A DNA stretch of 63,507 nucleotides from Flavobacteriaceae bacterium (lineage in GTDB: Bacteria; Bacteroidota; Bacteroidia; Flavobacteriales; Flavobacteriaceae). Positions 34,845 to 42,457 of this stretch are shown piece after piece. The stretch spans positions 1 through 63,507 of the forward strand of contig JAGKWW010000031.1 in assembly GCA_021151665.1 (NCBI GenBank), in the 5' to 3' direction. The position numbers were made by a program, and so were the translations under genes. The stretch's first letter is position 1; each line of letters opens with the position of its first letter. A model generated the notes under the pieces. That model did no database searches. It was not told the origin of the DNA and saw only the letters and a list, made by a program, of their open reading frames with translations.

Positions 34845-34905
34845 ATAAATGGTTGTATGACAGCGAAACCTATATTTCAAACGCCAAAGTTTGAACCCCC
34901 GGTTG

Positions 34906-36030
34906 TTACTTTACACTAATGGTAGCGCCGGTTCCACTTACCTCAAATGAGCTTTGTATCTGGAGTATATTTTTCTGCCAGTACTTGAAAGAATACTTTC
35001 CCGGCGCTAGGTTTAAGTCGAATGGGAATGTTATATCTTTCAGCACTTTCGACTCAGGTCCCGAGACTTCCAGCCGGTTAGCCTTTTTACATGAAGTACA
35101 GGTGAATGTAACAGGCGTCGCCGGCTTATTTCCTTCAGAAGCAGTTGTCACGGGTTGATATCCGCTATCTTTCAGAAATTGTTTGCAGTCTTTAATATTA
35201 AGAATCTCTTCGATTGCGCGCCTCTTATCCGTAGCTCTGTCATAATATGCTTTTGTTATTACATAGCCGATATAATACCCCATATCGTTGGGCCTTCCAT
35301 CGGTTCTTGGCATACCGTAAAGCCAGTTCCCGAAGTCATCATTTTCACCCAGTTCCATGTCTTTTTTAAATTCTTCCCACAGTTGCACTTCGCGGCCACG
35401 CGCATAGTCATAAGGACCTGAGGAAGCGACACGGCCCGATATGATCTCGCCCAGAAAATCGGCGCTGCCTTCAACAATGCACTGCTCAAGCAAAATGCGG
35501 TATTTATAAGGAATGTTTTGCTGTGCATGAATCAGTTCATGCGCAACAATGTAGGAAATGTTTTCGGGCGAATTCATTTCGGTGCCTATTATCTGCATCT
35601 GGGGCGTCGCCACACCACCTGTATTAAACCGACCCATCACAAAATATAGCGGTGGATAGATTGCTTTTGGGTACAAGTATTCAAGTGCGTAATAATGTGA
35701 GAGGCACTTTATCCTGATCTTTTCCATCTCGGCGAGATGCGATCGTGTAGCCAGGTAATCTGATTTACGTTTGCGTACTGTGGCGAGCAACGTGTCGGCA
35801 TTTACAATCCGGTTATGGGCAAGAAAGTTCTGAACCCCAAAACTCCCGTTTACTATATATTCCTGAAACGGATTGGCGGCAGACCCAATTTCCATTTTGT
35901 CATACGCCCGCCAGAAATTAATAACGTCGCTGGAACTAATAATTGCCTGCTCAGGAATTTCGGCAACTCTATCCTGGCCGTATGTAATAGAAATACAGAA
36001 GAGGCTTATGAAAAACAGTTTTCTTTTCAT
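34906..36030 (-). CDS. Exported zinc-metallopeptidase-like protein (HExxH)
   Basis: A 374-residue exported protein. It has a signal peptide (KRKLFFISLFCISITYGQ) and the zincin motif AHELIHAQQ with a downstream Glu in CIVEGSADFLGE, fitting the DUF2268-type gluzincin-like layout. The C-terminal 75 residues, from TFTCTSCKKANRLEV, form a beta domain with a CxxC. It is the last of seven closely spaced minus-strand genes. Substrate unknown; a periplasmic or secreted role is likely. Confidence 0.7.
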   Translation of the reverse strand: MKRKLFFISLFCISITYGQDRVAEIPEQAIISSSDVINFWRAYDKMEIGSAANPFQEYIVNGSFGVQNFLAHNRIVNADTLLATVRKRKSDYLATRSHLAEMEKIRIKCLSHYYALEYLYPKAIYPPLYFVMGRFNTGGVATPQMQIIGTEMNSPENISYIVAHELIHAQQNIPYKYRILLEQCIVEGSADFLGEIISGRVASSGPYDYARGREVQLWEEFKKDMELGENDDFGNWLYGMPRTDGRPNDMGYYIGYVITKAYYDRATDKRRAIEEILNIKDCKQFLKDSGYQPVTTASEGNKPATPVTFTCTSCKKANRLEVSGPESKVLKDITFPFDLNLAPGKYSFKYWQKNILQIQSSFEVSGTGATISVK

Positions 36031-36055
36031 CTTAACTTATTAAATTTCTGCCGTT

Positions 36056-36598
36056 TTAAACTACTTCGAACTCATCTTTTAGCAAGCTGTAGATTACTGA
36101 ATCTTCCGGAACGCCGTCAACGTAATAATGCTGGCGAAGGCAGCCTTCATAAACAAAGCCGCTTTTTATAAGAAGGCGTTTAGAGGCAGTATTGTAATCA
36201 GCGAGAAGCGCTTCCACACGGTGCAGGTTCATTTGTTCAAATCCATATCGAAGCACTACAGGGAGCACCTCACTCATATACCCCTTTTGCTTATGGCTGT
36301 CATCATTCAGGAAATAACCTATTTCAGCCCTGTTGTGCTCGGTGTACCATGTGTGGAAACCACACCATCCAATGACTTTACTGCTTTCATTTTCGATGAT
36401 ATAGAAGGAAATAAAGCTACGATTAAAAGTCACGAGTCCACCGTTGTATCGGAATCTTTCTTTGGCGACGCCGGCCTCATCGGTCCCGAAGAAAGCCATG
36501 AGTTCAGTGTCGCTTAGGTTTTCCAATGCGTGGTTATAACCTGCGGGAGTAACGATCCGAAGGGTAAGGCGGGGGGTGGGTAAAATGTTACAATCCAT
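36056..36598 (-). CDS. GNAT-family N-acetyltransferase (RimJ/RimL-like)
   Basis: A 180-residue acetyl-CoA-dependent transferase. Start TPRLTLRIVTPAGYNHAL, the GNAT core VIGWCGFHTWYTEHNRAEIGYFL, the acetyl-CoA loop region QKGYMSEVLPVVLRYG and NTASKRLLIKSGFVYEG are typical of the RimJ/RimL group that acetylates ribosomal-protein N-termini or small molecules. The 5' end overlaps the upstream hypothetical membrane gene by 11 bases. Confidence 0.85.
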   Translation of the reverse strand: MDCNILPTPRLTLRIVTPAGYNHALENLSDTELMAFFGTDEAGVAKERFRYNGGLVTFNRSFISFYIIENESSKVIGWCGFHTWYTEHNRAEIGYFLNDDSHKQKGYMSEVLPVVLRYGFEQMNLHRVEALLADYNTASKRLLIKSGFVYEGCLRQHYYVDGVPEDSVIYSLLKDEFEVV

Positions 36599-37124
36599 AT
36601 TCGTTCGGTTTCTGCCTCAGCTTCAGCAATTCCATACGGCTAAGCAAGGCAATAGCTATTGTATTGGCTAAAAATACATAGAATCCAAACTTAATCTGGG
36701 TAATATTTTTAAAAACTCCGAGGCTGGCTACCATAAGCAGAAATATACATAATAATACGACTGTCAGTACCGACAAAGTCTGTATATTTTTATAGCTTTT
36801 TCTGAAAATTTTCAGCGCAATAATTATCGAAAAGAGTATTGTTAAAATAAAATTAGATCCTATATACCAAAAACCCATAGAAGTTAATACGTAAGCTAAC
36901 TCGTACGCATTAAAGGGCTTTACGATATGAACCCGCTCAAATGCTGCCGGTGCCTCTTCAACATCAGTTTTGGTGCCGGTATGTTGTGATCGATGGTTTA
37001 CTTCTTCCTTATCCGGTTTAACGGAACGCCCTGCATTTTCAGCCGTACACATCTGAAAAAAAGGGCAAAGGAAAATCAGGAAACTAAGTCCGCATAAGAT
37101 CCGGAGGAGTGTTGGCGTTTTCAT
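36588..37124 (-). CDS. Hypothetical membrane protein
   Basis: I do not recognise this 178-residue protein. It begins with a hydrophobic helix ending LCPFFQMCTAEN, possibly an uncleaved anchor or lipobox-like Cys, then a Lys/Glu-rich stretch of about 45 residues, then three helices (about 78-107, 117-137 and 142-160). Part of the seven-gene cluster; it starts 12 bases after the upstream gene's stop. Confidence 0.6.
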   Translation of the reverse strand: MKTPTLLRILCGLSFLIFLCPFFQMCTAENAGRSVKPDKEEVNHRSQHTGTKTDVEEAPAAFERVHIVKPFNAYELAYVLTSMGFWYIGSNFILTILFSIIIALKIFRKSYKNIQTLSVLTVVLLCIFLLMVASLGVFKNITQIKFGFYVFLANTIAIALLSRMELLKLRQKPNEYGL

Positions 37125-37136
37125 GCCGAAAGATAC

Positions 37137-37529
37137 TTATTCTTTCGTGACAAGGCTAACCTCGTCAAGCCTCCTAAACTTTGGGTTATTGGCTACAGTG
37201 ATCCTGCTTGTGTATCCGGCTTCAGCTGTTTTGATGATGCGTACGGTCATAGTCCCGGGGGTAAGCGTTTCTTTGCGCCGCGCGGCCGTGGCAGGAGTAG
37301 GGGTTAAGGTATAGGTGCAGTCATCTAACCATACCAGGTTGAAGTCGTAAGTTTCGTCACTTTCTTCCATGCGTTCCGTTTGAACATCACCCTTTCTGGT
37401 AATAATGCAGACCTTTTTGCTCTTTGGGTCGGTTACCTTAAAAGTGCCTTCATGATATTGCGTGCACGGAATTTTCTGGGCAAAAGCTGTCCCGGCAATC
37501 AGCAGCGGTATATAAAATAAAAATTTCAT
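37137..37529 (-). CDS. Small exported protein of unknown function
   Basis: A 130-residue protein with a signal peptide (KFLFYIPLLIAGTAFAQ). The mature part begins KIPCTQYHEGTFKVTDPKSK and is strand-rich, with two Cys (CTQY and DDCTYT) that could form a disulfide. Its ATG overlaps the stop of the DUF1304 gene by one base (TAATG), so translation is coupled; a longer frame back to 37640 lies inside DUF1304 and is not used. It is similar in layout to small DNA-binding-protein-like or lipocalin-type DUFs, but no name is given. Confidence 0.65.
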   Translation of the reverse strand: MKFLFYIPLLIAGTAFAQKIPCTQYHEGTFKVTDPKSKKVCIITRKGDVQTERMEESDETYDFNLVWLDDCTYTLTPTPATAARRKETLTPGTMTVRIIKTAEAGYTSRITVANNPKFRRLDEVSLVTKE

Positions 37530-37894
37530 TAGTAATTGAAGTTTAGCAAGAGCAGTCCTAAGAAGGCAGGCACTGCCTGAACAAATAGTATAGTACGCTG
37601 CACGGTAGCTGCACCGTAAATACCTGCAACGAGTACGCATAATAAAAAGAACATGGCAACATTTACCGCCCAGTTCGGGTCGGCTATCAGCAGTGACCAG
37701 AGGAGCCCTGCGGCAAGAAATCCATTATACAATCCCTGATTGGCCGCCATGGGCTTTGTCGCCGCAAACAGTTCCGGCGGAAATTTGCGAAACACTTTAC
37801 GCGCGCGCGTCATCCAGGCGAACATTTCGAGCCAAAGAATATACAGGTGAATTAGCGCCACCAATACCACAACTATTTGCGAATAGATTCCCAT
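37529..37894 (-). CDS. DUF1304 membrane protein
   Basis: A 121-residue four-helix membrane protein of DUF1304. Signatures are VALIHLYILWLEMFAW and MAANQGLYNGFLAAGLLW with Asn, Gln and Tyr, and later VAGIYGAATV. No function is established for the family. It lies 5 bases after the small GldL-like gene and is coupled to the next gene by TAATG. Confidence 0.88.
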   Translation of the reverse strand: MGIYSQIVVVLVALIHLYILWLEMFAWMTRARKVFRKFPPELFAATKPMAANQGLYNGFLAAGLLWSLLIADPNWAVNVAMFFLLCVLVAGIYGAATVQRTILFVQAVPAFLGLLLLNFNY

Positions 37895-37899
37895 AAGCT

Positions 37900-38094
37900 T
37901 TACTTTAAAACAGAGTCAGAATTTTTCTCGCGGGTAATCTTAAATACAAAAAGGGCTATAGCCAATACATTAAGTGCCATTCCCCCGCCCAGCAGGAAAG
38001 TATGATGCGGCCAATGCAGCAGCTTCCAGATAATCCCGGCTAACGTCGCCATAATTCCGACAACAAAGAATACCAGTATTGGCCAGTATTTCAC
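37900..38094 (-). CDS. Small two-helix membrane protein, GldL N-terminus-like
   Basis: A 64-residue protein with two membrane helices (about 4-22 and 31-50) and a short basic tail. Between them, WKLLHWPHHTFLLGGG resembles the FKILHWPGASF-type loop at the start of gliding-motility protein GldL, a proton-driven T9SS motor subunit. It lacks GldL's long cytoplasmic region, so a GldL role should not be assumed. Its ATG overlaps the protease-RimK fusion stop as ATGA. Confidence 0.65.
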   Translation of the reverse strand: MKYWPILVFFVVGIMATLAGIIWKLLHWPHHTFLLGGGMALNVLAIALFVFKITREKNSDSVLK

Positions 38095-39464
38095 AGCTCC
38101 TTGTTTTTAAAGTTCTTTTCGATAGCCTTAATCATTTCGCCCGCGATATCTTTATTAGTAGCGCCTTCAATCCCCTCAAGGCCAGGAGACGAATTCACTT
38201 CTAACAGCAGTGGCCCTTTTGATGAACGTATAATATCTACGCCGGCAACCTTCAGGTTCATGGCCTTGGCAGCGCGTATCGCGATTTTCTTTTCTTCCGC
38301 TGTGGCTTTGATTACCGATGCGGTTCCTCCCAGGTGGATATTCGCGCGGAACTCTCCCGGTAGGGCTTCACGCTGTATCGATGCCACCACTTTACCGTCT
38401 ATGACGAAAAGGCGAAGGTCTTTACCATTTGCTTCCTTAATAAATTCCTGTACCAGAATATTGGCATTGAGGCTTTTAAAAGCATTGATAACACTCTCTG
38501 CCGCTTTCTTGGTTTCGGCCAGTACAACGCCTTTACCCTGCGTACCCTCCAATAGCTTAACGATAAGCGGCGAACCGCCTACCATTTTGATAAGGTCATT
38601 GGTTTCAAGTGGCGAATTTGCAAAACCTGTAGTAGGTATGTCTACTCCATGATGCAACAGCAATTGCAGTGAATACAGCTTGTCTCTGGATTGGGTTATG
38701 GCATTCGCCGAATTAAGGCAGTATACTTTCATCGCCTCAAATTGCCGCGTAAGGGCACAGCCATAAAAGGTCATGCTCGGGCGTATGCGTGGTATCACGG
38801 CGTCAAAGTTATCGAGTACCTTACCGCCACGATAATGTATCTCAGGGGTATCGGCATCGAGCTTCATATAGCACTCCTTGATGTTGAGGAAGTGCATTTC
38901 ATGCCCGCGCATTTCGCCGGCCTCCATGATACGGCGGTTGCTGTATAATGCAGGGTTGCTCGCTAATACACCAATACGAAGTCCTTTACGGGTCTCTTCA
39001 TTGTTAGCGTACAGTTCTTTGAGCGACTCCCGCGTAGGCTGCCCAAGGAGGTATTTTTGTTCAGGGTCTACCAAAATCCGTCCGCTCATCGCCTCGCGGC
39101 CGAGCAGCATACGAAAGCCCATCGAATCACGGTTGGTGAGGGTAAGCTCTACATCCCAGTCTGCCGTGCCTATCTTTATCTGGCTCTTGATAACGTAACG
39201 CTGCTCGCGAAAACCGCTGGAGCTTTTTACAATGCGCTTGTCTACCAATGGAGCCTGGCAATGTATAACAGTTTTTGTATTGTTCTGTATTGGGTTAATA
39301 TCAAATTTTACCCAGTTCTCGCCATCTCTCTGAAAAGGAGAGATATTAACTGCATGAAGCGCAGAGGTTTTGGCACCCGAGTCTACGCGTGCTTTAATGG
39401 TTGGTATTCCTAATTGCGGAAACGCGCACCATTCCTCGCTTCCTACAATAACTTTGTCCTGCAT
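38091..39464 (-). CDS. rimK: Retropepsin-like RimB-type protease domain fused to RimK ligase
   Basis: A 457-residue fusion. Residues 1-150 match the 'ATP-dependent zinc protease' family (PF05618, RimB type), with the aspartic-protease-like Asp28-Ser-Gly motif in RVDSGAKTSALHA. Residues 158-457 form a full RimK ATP-grasp ligase: LRIGVLASNPALYS, the ATP loop KLLEGTQGKGVVLAE, DLRLFVIDGKVVASIQRE and the metal motif LLLEVNSSPGLEGIE. RimK adds glutamates to the C-terminus of ribosomal protein S6; in Pseudomonas, separate RimA and RimB proteins control this. It leads a seven-gene cluster. Confidence 0.88.
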   Translation of the reverse strand: MQDKVIVGSEEWCAFPQLGIPTIKARVDSGAKTSALHAVNISPFQRDGENWVKFDINPIQNNTKTVIHCQAPLVDKRIVKSSSGFREQRYVIKSQIKIGTADWDVELTLTNRDSMGFRMLLGREAMSGRILVDPEQKYLLGQPTRESLKELYANNEETRKGLRIGVLASNPALYSNRRIMEAGEMRGHEMHFLNIKECYMKLDADTPEIHYRGGKVLDNFDAVIPRIRPSMTFYGCALTRQFEAMKVYCLNSANAITQSRDKLYSLQLLLHHGVDIPTTGFANSPLETNDLIKMVGGSPLIVKLLEGTQGKGVVLAETKKAAESVINAFKSLNANILVQEFIKEANGKDLRLFVIDGKVVASIQREALPGEFRANIHLGGTASVIKATAEEKKIAIRAAKAMNLKVAGVDIIRSSKGPLLLEVNSSPGLEGIEGATNKDIAGEMIKAIEKNFKNKEL

Positions 39465-39588
39465 TGATAAAAAATATACTATCTAAAGTAGTAAGTTTTT
39501 TAATATGCACTAATGCGCTTTTGAAAATTTTAATGAAAAAATAAAGTTGGATTTTTTTAAATAGATTGGCAAAAGAAAATGCAGTGTA

Positions 39589-39628
39589 CTAAAAGCAAAA
39601 ATCCCCGTATACTAGTGCATACGGGGAT
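39589..39628 (-). terminator. Terminator after clpC
   Basis: Perfect 10-bp stem ATCCCCGTAT / ATACGGGGAT, loop of 8, followed on the minus strand by TTTTTGCTTTT. Confidence 0.85.
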
Positions 39629-39650
39629 GATTTTATAAGTGAAGAAAGCC

Positions 39651-42197
39651 TTAGCTCGCAGGGTTCTCTGCTTTGCGAACGGTGACATTCAGTTCGGTAG
39701 CGCCGTCTTCCATATCAAGGAAAATTTCGTCGCCCTCGTGGATCTTCGAAGTGATGATCTCTTCGGCAATAACATCTTCCACATATTTCTGGATAGCCCT
39801 TTTCAGCGGACGTGCACCGTACTGTTTATCAAATCCTTTATCAGCAATAAATTCTTTGGCTTTATCGCTAAGCAGGATGTTATAGCCCAGGTCTTTAATG
39901 CGTGCATACAGCTTAGCAAGTTCGATATCAATGATCTTGTTGATGTCTTCCTTCTCAAGAGCGTTAAACACAATGATATCATCGATACGGTTAATGAATT
40001 CCGGCGCAAAAGCTTTTTTCAGCGCAGCCTCGATAACACCTTTGGTATGCTCATCGGCCTGCGCTTTTTTAGCGGCAGTACCAAACCCTACGCCTTGCCC
40101 GAAATCCTTCAGCTGGCGTGCACCCACATTCGATGTCATGACGATAATGGTATTCCTGAAATCGATCTTCCTGCCCAGGCTATCCGTCAGGTAACCATCG
40201 TCAAGCACCTGCAACATCATGTTGAATACGTCAGGGTGCGCTTTCTCGATCTCATCCAGAAGCACTACGCAATACGGCTTGCGGCGTACTTTCTCGGTTA
40301 GCTGTCCGCCTTCCTCGTAGCCCACATATCCAGGAGGGGCTCCCACAAGGCGGGAAATGGCAAATTTCTCCATGTACTCGCTCATATCGATACGCACAAG
40401 TGCATCTTCGCTGTCAAATAGCTCTTTAGCGATTACCTTGGCCAGCTGCGTTTTACCAACGCCCGTTTGCCCAAGGAAGATAAACGAACCGATCGGCTTG
40501 TTCGGGTCCTTAAGCCCAGCGCGGTTACGCTGTATAGACTTGGCAATTTTTTGAACCGCCTCGTCCTGGCCAATAACTTTCCCTTTGATAAGTTCCGGCA
40601 GCTTTGCCAGCTTGTTGCTTTCCGTCTGCGCAATGCGGTTTACGGGAATTCCCGTCATCATCGATACCACGTCTGCAACGTTATCTTCGGTTACGGTAAC
40701 GCGGTTATTCTTAGAATCTTCTTCCCACTGCTCTTGGGCAATAGCAAGGTCTTTCTCAATGCGTTTTTCGTCATCACGAAGCTTGGCGGCCTCTTCGTAT
40801 TTCTGTTTTTTCACCACAGAATTTTTCAGCTCGCGAACTTCCTCAAGCTGGCGCTCCAGGTCGAGTATCTGTTTTGGCACATCAATGTTTGTGATGTGCA
40901 CGCGCGAACCAGCTTCATCCAGCGCATCTATCGCCTTATCCGGAAGGAACCTGTCGCTCATGTAGCGGCTGGTCAGCTTTACGCAGGCCTCGATAGCCTC
41001 GGGCGTGTAGATCACGTTGTGGTGGTCTTCGTATTTGTTCTTGATGTTGTTCAGGATCGTAATCGTTTCCTCTACCGAGGTAGGCTCAACCATTACTTTC
41101 TGGAAACGCCTCTCAAGCGCGCCGTCTTTCTCGATGTACTGGCGGTACTCATCAAGCGTTGTGGCGCCGATGCATTGTATTTCGCCACGCGCAAGCGCAG
41201 GTTTGAACATATTGCTGGCATCGAGCGAACCTGTTGCGCCACCCGCACCTACAATAGTATGGATCTCATCAATAAACAGGATGATGTCGTCGTTCTTTTC
41301 CAGCTCGTTCATTACGGCTTTCATACGCTCTTCAAACTGCCCGCGGTACTTGGTGCCGGCAACCAGGCTGGCAAGGTCCAGCGTTACCACGCGCTTATTA
41401 AACAGGATACGCGATACTTTTTTCTGGATGATGCGCAGCGCAAGGCCTTCGGCAATGGCCGATTTACCCACACCAGGCTCACCGATAAGGAGCGGATTGT
41501 TCTTTTTGCGGCGGCTTAATATCTGCGATACGCGTTCTATTTCTTTTTCACGGCCCACTACAGGGTCCAGCTTGCCTTCTTCGGCAAGTTCTGTCAGGTC
41601 GCGGCCAAAGTTGTCCAGCACGGGTGTCTTGGATTTCTTAGCGGCTTTGCCCGATGACGGGTTGCTGAAATTGCTTTCGCGCAGACTGTCATCTTGTCCT
41701 GCATCGTCGTTATAGGATTCTGCCTTGGGCAGGTTTTCCATGAAGTCTTCTTCGTTCGATGTCATGTTGATGAATTGTTCTTTAACTGTTTCGTAATCTA
41801 TTTTCAGCTTGTTCAGCAATTTGGTGGTGGGGTCATTTTCATTGCGCAGTATGCAAAGCAGCAGGTGCGCCGTGTTTATCGAGGTGCTCTGGAAAACCTT
41901 GGCTTCCAGAAAGGTAGTGCGCAAAGCGCGTTCTGCCTGGCGTGTAAGGTGTAGGTTCTTTTTCTCGTTGCTTCGCTCCGCGTTTGGATTGGCAGGGCTT
42001 AGTATCTCAACTTTTCTCCTTAAATGCTCCAGGTCTACAGATATGCTGTTCAGTATAGAAATCGCCTTTCCATTGCCTTCCCTCAAAATCCCCAGCATCA
42101 AATGTTCGGTACCGATAAAGTCGTGGCCCAGCCGCAAGGCTTCTTCCTTGCTGTAGGTGATTACATCCTTGACCCTCGGTGAAAAATTATCGTCCAT
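39651..42197 (-). CDS. clpC: ATP-dependent Clp protease ATP-binding subunit ClpC
   Basis: An 848-residue AAA+ unfoldase. Two Clp-N repeats at about 1-145 start DDNFSPRVKDVITYSKEEA; AAA-1 has Walker A GEPGVGKSAIAEGLA and Walker B LFIDEIH; the M/UVR-like coiled coil (LERQLEEVRELKNS) follows; AAA-2 has GQTGVGKTQLAKVIAKEL and VVLLDEIEKAHPDVF. It feeds substrates to ClpP, which is not in the window. Upstream, at about 77-112 bases from the ATG, sit TGTCA/TGCCA boxes like those at dnaK. Divergent from gyrA. Confidence 0.96.
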   Translation of the reverse strand: MDDNFSPRVKDVITYSKEEALRLGHDFIGTEHLMLGILREGNGKAISILNSISVDLEHLRRKVEILSPANPNAERSNEKKNLHLTRQAERALRTTFLEAKVFQSTSINTAHLLLCILRNENDPTTKLLNKLKIDYETVKEQFINMTSNEEDFMENLPKAESYNDDAGQDDSLRESNFSNPSSGKAAKKSKTPVLDNFGRDLTELAEEGKLDPVVGREKEIERVSQILSRRKKNNPLLIGEPGVGKSAIAEGLALRIIQKKVSRILFNKRVVTLDLASLVAGTKYRGQFEERMKAVMNELEKNDDIILFIDEIHTIVGAGGATGSLDASNMFKPALARGEIQCIGATTLDEYRQYIEKDGALERRFQKVMVEPTSVEETITILNNIKNKYEDHHNVIYTPEAIEACVKLTSRYMSDRFLPDKAIDALDEAGSRVHITNIDVPKQILDLERQLEEVRELKNSVVKKQKYEEAAKLRDDEKRIEKDLAIAQEQWEEDSKNNRVTVTEDNVADVVSMMTGIPVNRIAQTESNKLAKLPELIKGKVIGQDEAVQKIAKSIQRNRAGLKDPNKPIGSFIFLGQTGVGKTQLAKVIAKELFDSEDALVRIDMSEYMEKFAISRLVGAPPGYVGYEEGGQLTEKVRRKPYCVVLLDEIEKAHPDVFNMMLQVLDDGYLTDSLGRKIDFRNTIIVMTSNVGARQLKDFGQGVGFGTAAKKAQADEHTKGVIEAALKKAFAPEFINRIDDIIVFNALEKEDINKIIDIELAKLYARIKDLGYNILLSDKAKEFIADKGFDKQYGARPLKRAIQKYVEDVIAEEIITSKIHEGDEIFLDMEDGATELNVTVRKAENPAS

Positions 42198-42273
42198 ATA
42201 ATAGCGGTAGAATAGTAATGTAAATTTAAATATTTACATAAGTTTTTACAAAAACCATACCTGTAGGGCATGA

Positions 42274-42309
42274 TGTCAGCTAAGTGACAAAAAAATGGCC
42301 ATAATGGCA
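42274..42309 (-). promoter_or_regulatory. TGTCA/TGCCA boxes upstream of clpC
   Basis: On the plus strand: TGTCAGCTAAGTGACA (42274-42289, an inverted TGTCA pair), TGGCCA (42296-42301) and TGGCA (42305-42309). They lie about 77-112 bases before the clpC ATG. Comparable boxes precede dnaK at a similar distance. Confidence 0.4.
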
Positions 42310-42400
42310 AGAATTTTTGCAATACTTTATTAACCGTATAGCCGGTTTTCTGTGTTAATAAAACGTTTAAATTTCTCACGCTGCCTCCCGCTTTTCCTGA

Positions 42401-42408
42401 TATTTTTG
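42401..42408 (+). promoter_or_regulatory. -7 element for gyrA
   Basis: TATTTTTG, exact match, 50 bases before the gyrA ATG at 42458. No -33 TTG at good spacing. Confidence 0.45.
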
Positions 42409-42457
42409 CGTATATTGGCGCGTTTAATAATAACTAAAGTACTTAATATAAAAGCTT

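Noticed and set aside
40467..41519. 350-residue open frame opposite clpC
   Set aside because: It is antisense to clpC, a well-conserved AAA+ gene in frame throughout; the translated product has no recognisable family and the usual shadow composition.
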